Below the pieces are notes generated by a model. The model searched no databases. It was given only the letters and a program-made list of their open reading frames with translations, and was not told the origin of the DNA. DNA of 18,678 nt. It comes from an uncultured Caulobacter sp. Its GTDB lineage: Bacteria > Pseudomonadota > Alphaproteobacteria > Caulobacterales > Caulobacteraceae. Every line of letters starts with the position of its first letter. The stretch's first letter is position 1. The position numbers and the translations under genes are program-made. The DNA lies in the NCBI GenBank assembly GCA_937925635.1, contig CALALX010000097.1, positions 1-18,678 on the forward strand, written 5' to 3'. Shown piece by piece: positions 1-8,889 of the stretch.

Positions 1-695
1 CCGCCGAAGCGGGAGCCGATGGTTTCGACGGGCAGTCCGGCGATCGTCACCACCGCCGCCGCCGCCACAGTGACGATCAGGAAGCCCGGCAGCTTCGGCG
101 CATACCGGCGCAGCAGCAGGATGGCGGCCAGGCAGGCGAAGGCCAGGCCGAAGGCGATGGGGTTGAGCGTGTCGCGGACCGCCCAGAGCGCTTCCAGCTT
201 GGCGATGAACTCGGCGGGGACGTTTTCCGCCGTCAGGCCGAGGAAATCCTTCACCTGGCTGGCCATGATGATCACCGCGATGCCGCTGGTGAAGCCGGTG
301 GTGACCGGATCGGGGATGTATTTGATCAGCGTCCCGACCCTGGCCAGGCCCGCGACAATCAGGATTCCCCCGGCCATCAGCGTGGCCATCAGCAGGCCGT
401 CGTAGCCGTGCTTGCTGATCACCCCGTAGACGATGACCACGAAGGCGCCGGTCGGCCCGCCGATCTGGAAGCGGCTGCCGCCGAGCGCCGAGATCAGGAA
501 CCCCGCCACCACGGCGGTGATCAGGCCGACCTCCGGCTTGGCTCCGGACGCGATGGCCAGGGCCATGGCCAGCGGCAGGGCGACGATGGCGACGGTCAGG
601 CCGGCGACGGCGTCGGCGCGGACGTCGGCGAGGCCGTAGCCCTGGCGCAGCACCGTGACCATCTTGGGTACGAAGAGCCGCCAGTCTCGCCACAT
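1..695 (-). CDS. SulP family inorganic anion transporter, N-terminal part (cut by window edge)
   Basis: The frame runs open from an ATG at 695 to the window edge and gives 231 residues without a stop; the C-terminal half, where a STAS domain would lie, is outside. The protein begins MWRDWRLFVPK. Several hydrophobic segments follow, with the SulP-like stretches DAVAGLTVAIVALPLAMALA (about residues 28-47) and GGPTGAFVVIVYGV (about 79-92). The SulP (SLC26-like) family are inner-membrane carriers for sulfate, bicarbonate, dicarboxylates or other anions; the substrate cannot be told from this half. The start lies 11 bases after the stop of the XRE gene at 707-958 on the same strand, and GGAC/AGGAC sequences just before it could serve as ribosome binding site, so the two are probably one operon. 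Family assignment is firm; substrate is unknown. Confidence 0.9.
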   Translation of the reverse strand, partial: MWRDWRLFVPKMVTVLRQGYGLADVRADAVAGLTVAIVALPLAMALAIASGAKPEVGLITAVVAGFLISALGGSRFQIGGPTGAFVVIVYGVISKHGYDGLLMATLMAGGILIVAGLARVGTLIKYIPDPVTTGFTSGIAVIIMASQVKDFLGLTAENVPAEFIAKLEALWAVRDTLNPIAFGLAFACLAAILLLRRYAPKLPGFLIVTVAAAAVVTIAGLPVETIGSRFG

Positions 696-706
696 GGTCG
701 CCGGTC

Positions 707-958
707 CTATGTCCTGTCGATCAGCCGCACGCCGCGGCCAGTTCCCTGACTCGGCGCGCCCTCGACGATCAGCTCCACGCCGGCGTTCGAGAGCGCGGTC
801 ATCACCTTCTCCAGGCTGTCGACGACGGCGCGGACCGAGCCGTCGCAGGCTTCCATCCGCTGGATCGTGGGCGCCGACAGACCCGACAGGCGCGCCAGCT
901 GCTTCTGGTCGATGCCCAGCAGGGCCCTGGCGGCGCGAATTTGCGGTCCGGTGATCAT
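707..958 (-). CDS. small XRE-family helix-turn-helix regulator upstream of the SulP gene
   Basis: This is an 83-residue protein starting MITGPQIRAARALLGIDQKQ. Residues about 5-58 form a Cro/C1-type helix-turn-helix: the recognition-helix region is QLARLSGLSAPTIQRME. The rest is a short tail that may aid dimerisation. No second domain is present, so it is a minimal DNA-binding protein. It is the first gene of a two-gene minus-strand unit with the SulP transporter 11 bases downstream, which suggests that it regulates its own promoter and the transporter. Repeated sequence at 971-1004, directly upstream of its start, is a candidate operator. The ribosome binding site is weak (GAGA, about 10 bases upstream). 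The effector signal is unknown. Confidence 0.85.
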   Translation of the reverse strand: MITGPQIRAARALLGIDQKQLARLSGLSAPTIQRMEACDGSVRAVVDSLEKVMTALSNAGVELIVEGAPSQGTGRGVRLIDRT

Positions 959-970
959 GTGAGTCTCAAG

Positions 971-1004
971 GATGATGTATAGGATATCATTGAAGATGCA
1001 TAGG
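971..1004 (-). promoter_or_regulatory. candidate operator of the XRE-SulP unit: direct repeat spaced 21 bp
   Basis: GATGTATAGG (974-983) and GATGCATAGG (995-1004) differ at one base and start 21 bp apart, two helical turns, so a dimer could contact both from one face. With flanks, the match covers 971-983 and 992-1004. An imperfect palindrome, ATGAT...ATCAT (972-990), overlaps the first copy. The region is AT-rich in a GC-rich setting and lies 13-46 bases upstream of the XRE start. Binding by the XRE protein is inference. Confidence 0.45.
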
Positions 1005-1022
1005 GGTGCTCGCGGCGCCCCT
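1002..1022 (-). terminator. hairpin after the purN/zinc-ribbon unit, possible terminator
   Basis: AGGGGTGC (1002-1009) and GCGCCCCT (1015-1022) can pair around a 5-base loop with one mismatch. The hairpin lies 18 bases after the zinc-ribbon stop codon. On the minus strand it is followed by ATGCATCTTC, not a U-run, so intrinsic termination would be weak. It also touches the second copy of the repeat at 995-1004. Confidence 0.3.
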
Positions 1023-1040
1023 CAGCCCTCGCGCCACTGG

Positions 1041-1244
1041 CTAGGGGAAGCAGTGCGCGAAGCTCTCACGCGCCTCGTCCTCGGTGATCACCTGCGTGCC
1101 GCGCGGGGTCTCCTCCCACCAGGCCTGGCAGGCGTCGCAGCGGTAGAGGACCGCCCCGCCGGCGTTGGCGCCCAGGCGGTTCGGCAGGCGTCCGTCGACC
1201 AGCCACTGACGCTTGCAGGTCTCGCAGCCGCGCAGGCGGGCCAT
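1041..1244 (-). CDS. small zinc-ribbon protein coupled to purN
   Basis: This is a 67-residue hypothetical protein. It has two CxxC pairs, C7-ETC10 and C36-DAC39, about 26 residues apart, the layout of a four-cysteine zinc ribbon, with an acidic C-terminal tail. I do not recognise a named family. Its ATG shares one base with the purN stop (TGATG at 1242-1246 on the minus strand), so it is almost certainly translated by coupling from purN. This suggests expression together with purine synthesis, but gives no function. It could bind nucleic acid or be a metal-binding adaptor. The coding call rests on the conserved-looking cysteine pairs and the tight junction. Confidence 0.75.
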   Translation of the reverse strand: MARLRGCETCKRQWLVDGRLPNRLGANAGGAVLYRCDACQAWWEETPRGTQVITEDEARESFAHCFP

Positions 1245-1822
1245 CAGCCGGCCACCAGCTTCGCCAGCGCCCTGGGATAGAGGGCGTGCTCGGCGGCGAG
1301 CACGCGCGCCGCTAGGGTCTCGGGCGTGTCGCCGGCCTCGATGGGCACGCGGGCCTGATCGATCACGGGACCCTCATCGACGCCGATGGTGACCAGATGC
1401 GCCGTGCAGCCGGCCTCGACGTCGCCGGCCTCGATGGCCCGGCGGTGGGTGTCCAGGCCCGGATACTTCGGCAGCAGGGAGGGGTGGATGTTGATCATCC
1501 GCCCGGCCCAGGCCTCGACCAGGAAGGGCGTCAGCACGCGCATGTAGCCGGCCAGCGCGACGTACTCGGCGCCCGCCTCGCGCAGCGCCGCGTCGATGGC
1601 CCGCTCGTGCGCCTCACGGTCGGCGCCGTAGTCCTTGCTCGGGATGGCCAGCGTCGGCACGCCCGCCCCGGCGGCCAGCGCCAGACCTTCTGCGTCGGCC
1701 CGGTTGGAGACGACCAGCACGACCTCATAGAGGCAGTCCGCCGCCCGCGCGGCCCCGACCAGCGCGGTCATGTTCGAGCCGCGTCCGCTGATGAGGATGG
1801 CGACTTTGGCGCGGTTGGTCAT
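1244..1822 (-). CDS. purN: phosphoribosylglycinamide formyltransferase (GAR transformylase)
   Basis: PurN transfers a formyl group from 10-formyltetrahydrofolate to GAR, the third step of de novo purine synthesis, in the cytoplasm. The 192 residues cover the usual length (about 190-210). They start MTNRAKVAILISGRGSNMTA, with the phosphate-binding SGRGSNM loop at about residues 12-18. The catalytic Asn and His sit in MINIHPSLLPKYPG and the third catalytic residue, Asp, in VDEGPVI. The GCTAHLV stretch is also typical. It lies downstream of purM on the same strand, with a palindromic element in the 119-base gap, and its stop overlaps the start of a zinc-ribbon gene. There is nothing unusual in the protein itself. 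Confidence 0.97.
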   Translation of the reverse strand: MTNRAKVAILISGRGSNMTALVGAARAADCLYEVVLVVSNRADAEGLALAAGAGVPTLAIPSKDYGADREAHERAIDAALREAGAEYVALAGYMRVLTPFLVEAWAGRMINIHPSLLPKYPGLDTHRRAIEAGDVEAGCTAHLVTIGVDEGPVIDQARVPIEAGDTPETLAARVLAAEHALYPRALAKLVAG

Positions 1823-1836
1823 GCGCTGAATCGCCT

Positions 1837-1928
1837 TGCGTGGTTCGACACGCGCTGCGCGCTGCTCACCATGACTATGAAAATAGTCATCCTGAGCAGC
1901 ACCCGAAGGGTGCGTGTCGAAGGACGCA
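1837..1928. repeat. complex palindromic intergenic element (cloverleaf-like) between purM and purN
   Basis: The outer arms are TGCGT-GG-TTCGACACGC (1837-1853) and GCGTGTCGAA-GG-ACGCA (1912-1928), paired except for the symmetric GG/GG. The central arms are GCTGCTCA-CC-ATGACTAT (1861-1878) and ATAGTCAT-CC-TGAGCAGC (1883-1900), paired except for CC/CC, around a GAAA loop. Between outer and central stems lie a GCG-CTG-CGC mini-hairpin on the left and ACCC-GAA-GGGT (1901-1911) on the right. The whole could fold as a cloverleaf. It fills the purM-purN gap and resembles REP-type elements in style. It may affect mRNA stability or expression of purN; that is inference. Confidence 0.8.
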
Positions 1929-1941
1929 GGGCCTCACAACG

Positions 1942-2967
<1,026 letters not shown>

Positions 2968-3025
2968 GGGAAAGGTCTTCGCGGCAACTAAGGGCAGGAA
3001 ATTCAGGCGGAAAAGGGCTTGCCTC

Positions 3026-3061
3026 TTGCAGACTCGGCCCCGGGCGGGGCTATAGCTAGCC
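3026..3061 (+). promoter_or_regulatory. possible promoter for a leaderless rnd transcript
   Basis: TTGCAG (3026-3031) and TATAGC (3051-3056) are separated by 19 bp, longer than ideal. Transcription seven bases after the -10 would begin at or next to the rnd ATG at 3063. No Shine-Dalgarno sequence precedes that ATG. A small inverted repeat GGCTA-TAGC-TAGCC (3048-3061) covers the same bases. Leaderless messages are common in Caulobacter. Confidence 0.35.
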
Positions 3062-3062
3062 G

Positions 3063-4241
3063 ATGCAGCCGATTACGACCACCGCCGAACTGGCGGAATT
3101 CTGCAAGTCCTTGAAAGGCCAGCCGTTTATCGCCGTGGACACCGAGTTCATGCGCGAGACGACCTACTGGCCCAAGCTCTGCCTGATCCAGGTCGCCGCC
3201 CCGAACGGCGCCGAAGCCTGCATCGACCCGATGGATGACGGCATCGAGCTCAACCCGCTCCTCGACATCCTGCGGGACGAGAGCGTGCTCAAGGTCTTCC
3301 ACGCCGCCCGCCAGGACGTCGAGATCTTCAACAACCTGGGCGCCATGCCCAGGCCGCTGTTCGACACCCAGATCGCCGGCATGGCGGCGGGCTTCGGCGA
3401 GCAGATCGCCTACGACGCCCTGGTCCGCCAGATGCTGAAGATCGAGCTCGACAAGTCGAGCCGCTTCACGGACTGGGCCCGCCGGCCGCTGAGCGACAAC
3501 CAGCTGACCTACGCCCTGGCCGACGTCACCCACCTGGCCCGTCTGTTCCCGATGCTGCGCGATCGGCTCGAGAAGGGCGGACGCCTGGCCTGGGTCGAGG
3601 AGGAGATGGCCGCGCTCACCGATCCGGCCATGTATGACGTCGATCCGGAGAACGCCTGGAAGCGGCTCAAGCTGCGCAAGCACACGGCCCGCTACCTGGC
3701 GGTGTTCAAGGCCGTCGCCGCCTGGCGCGAGCGCACCGCCCAGCAGCGCGACCAGCCGCGCGGCCGCATCCTGAAGGACGAGGCGATCGACGAACTCGCC
3801 GCCCAGGCGCCGACCGACGCGGCGGCGCTCGACCGGCTGCGCGGCGTGCCCAAGGGCTTCTCGGGCAGCAAGTTCGGCCCCGACCTGCTCGCCGCGATCA
3901 AGGAAAGCCTCAAGGATCCGGAGGGCTACGCCCCGAAGATCGACCGCGAGCGCGGCCCGCAGAACGTCGCCGCCGGCGCCATCGTCGAGCTGCTCAAGGT
4001 GCTGCTCAAGGCCCGGTCGGAAGACGCCGGCGTGGCCAGCAAGCTGATCGCCACGGTCTCGGACCTCGAGAAGATCGCCAACGACGACAACGCCGAGGTC
4101 GGCGCCCTCCACGGCTGGCGCCGCGACGCCTTCGGGGCCGACGCCCTGAAGCTCAAGCGCGGCGAACTGGCCCTGGTGCTCGACGGCGCCCGCGTGCGGG
4201 TGGTCGAGGTGCGGCGGGCGCCGAAGGCGGCGGCGGGCTGA
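3063..4241 (+). CDS. rnd: ribonuclease D
   Basis: RNase D is a 3'-5' exoribonuclease that trims tRNA precursors and other small RNAs. The 392 residues hold the DEDD exonuclease domain at about 1-200: motif I FIAVDTEFMRE (D26, E28), motif II HAARQDVEIFNN and motif III YALADVTHLARL. An HRDC domain follows at about 210-290 (YLAVFKAVAAWRERTAQQRD, then LDRLRGVPKGF), then a C-terminal region as in the bacterial family. Length is as usual. It is read divergently from purM. The start was chosen because it precedes the exonuclease domain by the normal distance; it has no ribosome binding site, and a -10-like TATAGC lies just upstream. A 14-bp hairpin follows the stop. Confidence 0.97.
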   Translation: MQPITTTAELAEFCKSLKGQPFIAVDTEFMRETTYWPKLCLIQVAAPNGAEACIDPMDDGIELNPLLDILRDESVLKVFHAARQDVEIFNNLGAMPRPLFDTQIAGMAAGFGEQIAYDALVRQMLKIELDKSSRFTDWARRPLSDNQLTYALADVTHLARLFPMLRDRLEKGGRLAWVEEEMAALTDPAMYDVDPENAWKRLKLRKHTARYLAVFKAVAAWRERTAQQRDQPRGRILKDEAIDELAAQAPTDAAALDRLRGVPKGFSGSKFGPDLLAAIKESLKDPEGYAPKIDRERGPQNVAAGAIVELLKVLLKARSEDAGVASKLIATVSDLEKIANDDNAEVGALHGWRRDAFGADALKLKRGELALVLDGARVRVVEVRRAPKAAAG

Positions 4242-4249
4242 TTCCAACT

Positions 4250-4281
4250 CCGCTCATCCCGGCGAATGCCGGGATGAGCGG
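4250..4281. repeat. perfect 14-bp inverted repeat after rnd (REP-like hairpin)
   Basis: CCGCTCATCCCGGC (4250-4263) and GCCGGGATGAGCGG (4268-4281) pair perfectly around a GAAT loop, starting 9 bases after the rnd stop. No T-run follows (GGGAAATGG), so it is not a standard intrinsic terminator. The CATCCCGGC/GCCGGGATG core is like the short palindromic repeats scattered between genes in many alphaproteobacteria. It could protect the 3' end of the rnd message. Confidence 0.7.
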
Positions 4282-4352
4282 GGGAAATGGGGGTCAGTTT
4301 CTCGGAAACCTCTTAGGCGCTATGTCTCTCGTCCAACGAGACGGGAACACCT

Positions 4353-5195
4353 ATGTCCGATCCGCGCCTTACGGCCATCATCTACGACTTCGACGGCACG
4401 CTCGCCCGCGGCAACATGCAGGAGACCAGCTTCATTCCGTCGCTGGGCATGACGCCCCGGCAGTTCTGGAACGACACCGTCAAGCCGCGGACCATCGCCG
4501 CCGACGGCGACGACATCCTGATGTACATGCAGCTGATGCTGCAGACCGCCCGCGAGAAGGGCCAGACGGTCACGCGGCAGGCGCTGCGCGATCACGGCAA
4601 GGACGTCCCGCTGTTCGAGGGCCTGCGCGACGAGAGCTGGTTCGACCGCATCAACGCCTTCGGCGCCAACTACGGCCTGACGGTGCAGCACTTCATCCTG
4701 TCGAGCGGCCTGGCGGAGATGATCGAGGGCTGCCCGATCCACCACCGCTTCGAACACATCTTCGCCAGCAAGTATGTGTTCGACGACCAGGACGTCGCCG
4801 TCTGGCCGGCCGTGGGCATCAACTACACGACCAAGACCCAGTACCTGTTCCGCATCAACAAGGGCGTGCACAACAACTGGGAACATGAGCGCATCAACCG
4901 CTACATGCCCGACGAGGACCGCCCGGTGCCGTTCGAGCGGATGATCTTCATCGGCGACGGCGACACCGATGTGCCGACCATGAAGATGATGCACACCAAG
5001 GGCGGCCACTCGATCGCCGCCTACGACCCGCGCACCGAGCCCAACGACCAGACCAAGCTCCACCGCCTGATCAGCGACGACCGGGTGAACTTCGTCGCCG
5101 CCGCCGACTATCGCGAGGGCCAGCCGATGGACCTGATCGTCAAGGGCATCCTGGGCCGCATCGCCGTGCGCGAACGGACCATGCCGGCGGGGTAG
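4353..5195 (+). CDS. HAD-superfamily phosphatase of unknown substrate
   Basis: This is a 280-residue cytoplasmic protein with the haloacid dehalogenase motifs: motif I IIYDFDGTLARG with nucleophile D12 and acid/base D14; motif II FILSSG at about 116; a lysine in YTTKTQYLF near 159; and motif IV FIGDGDTDVPTMKMM at about 199-213. An inserted helical cap lies between motifs I and II. The pattern suits a phosphoserine-phosphatase-like hydrolase acting on a small phosphorylated metabolite, but the substrate cannot be read from sequence. The ATG at 4353 is preceded by a weak GGGA site. A 111-base gap separates it from rnd, so it may have its own promoter. Confidence 0.85.
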   Translation: MSDPRLTAIIYDFDGTLARGNMQETSFIPSLGMTPRQFWNDTVKPRTIAADGDDILMYMQLMLQTAREKGQTVTRQALRDHGKDVPLFEGLRDESWFDRINAFGANYGLTVQHFILSSGLAEMIEGCPIHHRFEHIFASKYVFDDQDVAVWPAVGINYTTKTQYLFRINKGVHNNWEHERINRYMPDEDRPVPFERMIFIGDGDTDVPTMKMMHTKGGHSIAAYDPRTEPNDQTKLHRLISDDRVNFVAAADYREGQPMDLIVKGILGRIAVRERTMPAG

Positions 5196-5211
5196 GGGAG
5201 CCTTCGATATG

Positions 5212-5240
5212 TTGCATTTTCCCGATATTAGCTAATATAG
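5212..5240 (+). promoter_or_regulatory. promoter and operator of the toxin-antitoxin operon
   Basis: ATATTAGCTAATAT (5225-5238) is a perfect 14-bp palindrome in a GC-rich genome. It overlaps the expected -10 (AATATA, 5234-5239) of a promoter whose -35 would be TTGCAT (5212-5217), 16 bp away. Phd/YefM antitoxins typically repress their own operon by binding such palindromes, so autoregulation is likely; binding is inferred. Confidence 0.6.
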
Positions 5241-5270
5241 GGAGGTAGGCGCCGGCTGAAGGAGGCTTCC

Positions 5271-5534
5271 ATGAGCGACATTTCCGTGAGCTCCACCGAG
5301 TTTCAGACGCGGGCCGGGCTTTACATCGAACAGTCGGCCAAGGGCCCCGTGTTCATCACCAAACACCGCCGACCGGCCCGTGTGCTGATCGATATCGCGG
5401 AGTATGAGCGCCTGAAGGCCCGCGACACGCGCCGGGCCCACGCCGTCGAGGACCTACCCGACGAGTGGGTCGAGGCCCTCAAGTCGGCGGACTACGGCCA
5501 GGCCGATCCCGAACTCGACGTGCTGATGGAGTAG
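5271..5534 (+). CDS. Phd/YefM-family antitoxin
   Basis: This is an 87-residue protein. Residues about 1-50 match the Phd/YefM fold: ISVSSTEFQTRAGLYIEQSA, then VFITKHRRPARVLIDIAEYE, where the strand-turn-strand around KHRRPARVLI is characteristic. The N-terminal domain dimerises and binds operator DNA; the C-terminal part (about 51-87, EDLPDEWVEALKSADYGQAD) is acidic and would wrap the toxin. A perfect AAGGAGG ribosome site (5259-5265) sits 5 bases before the ATG. The downstream PemK-like gene starts 6 bases after the stop, so this is a type II toxin-antitoxin pair. A perfect palindrome lies over the promoter. Confidence 0.9.
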   Translation: MSDISVSSTEFQTRAGLYIEQSAKGPVFITKHRRPARVLIDIAEYERLKARDTRRAHAVEDLPDEWVEALKSADYGQADPELDVLME

Positions 5535-5540
5535 GTCGTT

Positions 5541-5972
5541 GTGAAGAAGCCGGAGCCGCAAGTCGGCCTGGTCATTCGATACGATTTCCTCTGGTCGCAT
5601 GAGCGCGAAAGGGGCTTCGAAGGCGGTGTGAAGGACCGGCCCTGCGTGATCGTCACAGCCATTGTCCGCAAGAGCGATGGCTCAACGGAGGTGCTGCTCG
5701 CGCCGATCACCCATTCCTCGCCTGCGAAAGAGACCGTTGCCATCGAGGTCCCGCGCAGGGTCGGAAGGAGCCTCGGGCTGGATGATGAGCGCAGCTACAT
5801 CATCGCTGACGAGACCAACAGCGTCGCCTGGGACGACCCCGGGATCGTTCCGGCCGAACCTGGACGGCGATGGGCCTATGGCCGGATTCCTCAGGCCCTC
5901 TACGAGACGCTGCGCGCATCAATGCTCGACCTGCACAGCAAGCGGAAGCTGAAGACCGGGCGACGGAACTAG
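5541..5972 (+). CDS. PemK/MazF-like toxin
   Basis: The protein has 143 residues and starts at a GTG. It opens KKPEPQVGLVIRYDFLWSHE and continues with KDRPCVIVTAIV, the MazF/PemK family's RP-containing strand, then EVLLAPITHSSP and YIIADETNSVAWDD. MazF/PemK toxins are ribosome-dependent or -independent endoribonucleases that cut mRNA and stop translation. It follows the Phd/YefM antitoxin by 6 bases, and its GGAG ribosome site overlaps the antitoxin stop, so translation is probably coupled. PemK-type toxins paired with Phd-type rather than AbrB-type antitoxins are known in alphaproteobacteria. Base composition is slightly lower in GC than the housekeeping neighbours, in keeping with horizontal transfer. 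Activity and target site are not visible. Confidence 0.85.
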   Translation: MKKPEPQVGLVIRYDFLWSHERERGFEGGVKDRPCVIVTAIVRKSDGSTEVLLAPITHSSPAKETVAIEVPRRVGRSLGLDDERSYIIADETNSVAWDDPGIVPAEPGRRWAYGRIPQALYETLRASMLDLHSKRKLKTGRRN

Positions 5973-6067
5973 CGACGACGGCGTCTTCCTGACGCGGAAA
6001 CGGGGGCGCACTCTCTCCGTCGATACTCGATGTGTTGTTGGGCGATGAATTGGGTGTGTCCCTGCCT

Positions 6068-7303
<1,236 letters not shown>

Positions 7304-7314
7304 CGCGGGCTCCG

Positions 7315-7371
7315 GGAAAGTGGGGACACACACCACTTTCGCGCCGAAAGTGGTGTGTGTCCCCACTTTCC
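7315..7371. repeat. perfect 27-bp inverted repeat filling the ppx-lyase gap
   Basis: The arms 7315-7341 and 7345-7371 are exact reverse complements around a 3-base CGC loop. The core reads GTGGGGACACACACCAC and includes AAAGTG/CACTTT ends. It starts 3 bases after the ppx stop and ends 11 bases before the lyase start, so it occupies nearly the whole gap. There is no U-run on either strand. It is probably a mobile palindromic (REP/MITE-like) unit or a strong RNA hairpin separating expression of the two genes. Confidence 0.9.
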
Positions 7372-7374
7372 TGA

Positions 7375-8889
7375 TCAGACCCGGCGCACCTCCAGCGGCA
7401 GGCCCAGCAGGCCGGCCAGGGTCGTCGCTCGGCGGGTGGTCTGTTCGCCCAGCAGCATGTCGGACCAACCCTCCATGGCGGTCAGGACCAGGCGGCCGCC
7501 GTGCAGGCCGAGCCGCGACTGCGCCAGCAGGGGCGAGCTGCGGCCCGACAGGTCGCTGCCCAGCCGGATGGCGGCCCCCAGGGCTCGGGCTCGGCGGCGC
7601 TGGCCGTCGGTCAGCAGGCGCGAGATGGTGACGCCCTCCGGGATCGACGCGGCGGAGGTGTGGCGCGCGAAGGCGGCGACCGCCAGGAAGGCGCGCTCGA
7701 CGTGACGCATGCCGGCGATCGGGGCCCGCAACACCTGCTCGAAGACGAGGTCGGCGCGATGATCCGGATGCAGGCGGGAGCCGAGATCGGCCAGGCGGCA
7801 GGCGGCGGCGCGCAGCACGTCCTCGCGGTCGTTCATCACGCGCGGCAGGGCGTCGAACACCGGGGCCAGCCAGGCGTCCAGGGTCGGGCCCAGGCTGTCG
7901 TCGACACCCTGACGGGCGGTAAGGGCCGCGCACCCCTCGATCAGCGGGTCGAGGGCCTGGATGGCGTCGGGCATGGACTCGAACAGCAGGCCCTCGCGCA
8001 GCCCGTAGGCGGAGATGACGACCCGCCGGAGGTCTAGGCCCTCGATCAGGGACTCCAGCACCAGCGCCGCGTGCGGCAGGGTCTCGAGGCGCTTCTTCGA
8101 TACGCCCTCGATGGCCTCGAGCGACGCCCGCGACTGGCGGGCGATGAAGCGGGCGGTGTCCAGCGCGTCGGCCCGGCTGAGCTCGTACTGGTGGACGATC
8201 TGCAGCGGGTAGTCGGCGAGACGCATGTGCATCAGGGCCAGGTTCCGCCAGGCGCCGCCGACGGCCTGGAGCGTCCTGGCCGAGAACCGCCCCGCGTGCG
8301 GCGCGAGCCGGTCGCGAATTTCGCCGCGCAGCCTGTCGCCCTTCAGGCCGCTCAAGGCGAAGGGGCCGAGCGCCAGGGTCGCGCCGTCGACCGGTCCCTG
8401 CGGGCCGAGGCGTACGAGTTCCAGACTGGCGCCGCCGAGGTCGCCGACCACGCCCTCGCCGTCGGGTGAGCCGGCCAGCACGCCCAGCGCGGCGTAGCGC
8501 GCCTCCTCCTGGCCGCTCAGCACGCGCAGGTTCAGCCCGGTCTCGGCGGCGACGCGGGCGACGAAGGCCGGGCCGTCCACGGCGTCGCGCACCGCCGCCG
8601 TGGCGGCGGTGAAGACCTGCTGGGACCGGGCGGCGTCAAGCACGGCCCGGAAGCGGCGCAGGGCGGCCATGGCCTGCTCCACGCCGGTCGGCGACAGCCT
8701 GCCGGTCGCGCCGAGATCGCGGCCGAGGCCGGCCAGCACCTTCTCGTTGTAGACCGTCCAGATCGCCCGCCCCTCCATGCGGTAGAGGACCAGGCGCACG
8801 GAGTTGGACCCGACGTCGATGACGGCGGCGTCGCGCTGCTCGCGCATCGCGGCGTCGATCAGCTGTCCGCTAGCGGCGCGGGCCAACAT
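7375..8889 (-). CDS. ppx: exopolyphosphatase / Ppx-GppA phosphatase
   Basis: The 504-residue protein belongs to the Ppx/GppA family, which removes terminal phosphates from polyphosphate or converts pppGpp to ppGpp. The ASKHA-fold phosphate loops are visible: AVIDVGSNSVRLVLY (about 22-36), catalytic-glutamate region LSGQEEARYAALGV and VGDLGGASLELV. The C-terminal half (about 310-504) is an HD-like helical region. It overlaps the end of ppk1 by 20 bases when started at 8889. A second in-frame ATG at 8847 (MREQRDAAVIDVGSNS) would give a 22-base gap and a typical N-terminus; both lack a strong ribosome site. Pairing with ppk1 supports a polyphosphate role. A 27-bp inverted repeat follows the stop. 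Confidence 0.93.
   Translation of the reverse strand: MLARAASGQLIDAAMREQRDAAVIDVGSNSVRLVLYRMEGRAIWTVYNEKVLAGLGRDLGATGRLSPTGVEQAMAALRRFRAVLDAARSQQVFTAATAAVRDAVDGPAFVARVAAETGLNLRVLSGQEEARYAALGVLAGSPDGEGVVGDLGGASLELVRLGPQGPVDGATLALGPFALSGLKGDRLRGEIRDRLAPHAGRFSARTLQAVGGAWRNLALMHMRLADYPLQIVHQYELSRADALDTARFIARQSRASLEAIEGVSKKRLETLPHAALVLESLIEGLDLRRVVISAYGLREGLLFESMPDAIQALDPLIEGCAALTARQGVDDSLGPTLDAWLAPVFDALPRVMNDREDVLRAAACRLADLGSRLHPDHRADLVFEQVLRAPIAGMRHVERAFLAVAAFARHTSAASIPEGVTISRLLTDGQRRRARALGAAIRLGSDLSGRSSPLLAQSRLGLHGGRLVLTAMEGWSDMLLGEQTTRRATTLAGLLGLPLEVRRV

Noticed and set aside
1837..1928. A tRNA gene, because of the cloverleaf shape and a GTTCGA string
   Set aside because: The GTTCGA lies in the 5' arm, not in a T-loop; there is no anticodon stem geometry and no 7-bp acceptor stem with CCA.
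3003..4247. A 414-codon minus-strand open frame opposite rnd
   Set aside because: It is the mirror of rnd with no recognisable domain and repetitive, compositionally biased sequence.
7315..7371. Rho-independent terminator for ppx
   Set aside because: The stem is much longer than usual and no U-run follows on either strand, so it is listed as a repeat.
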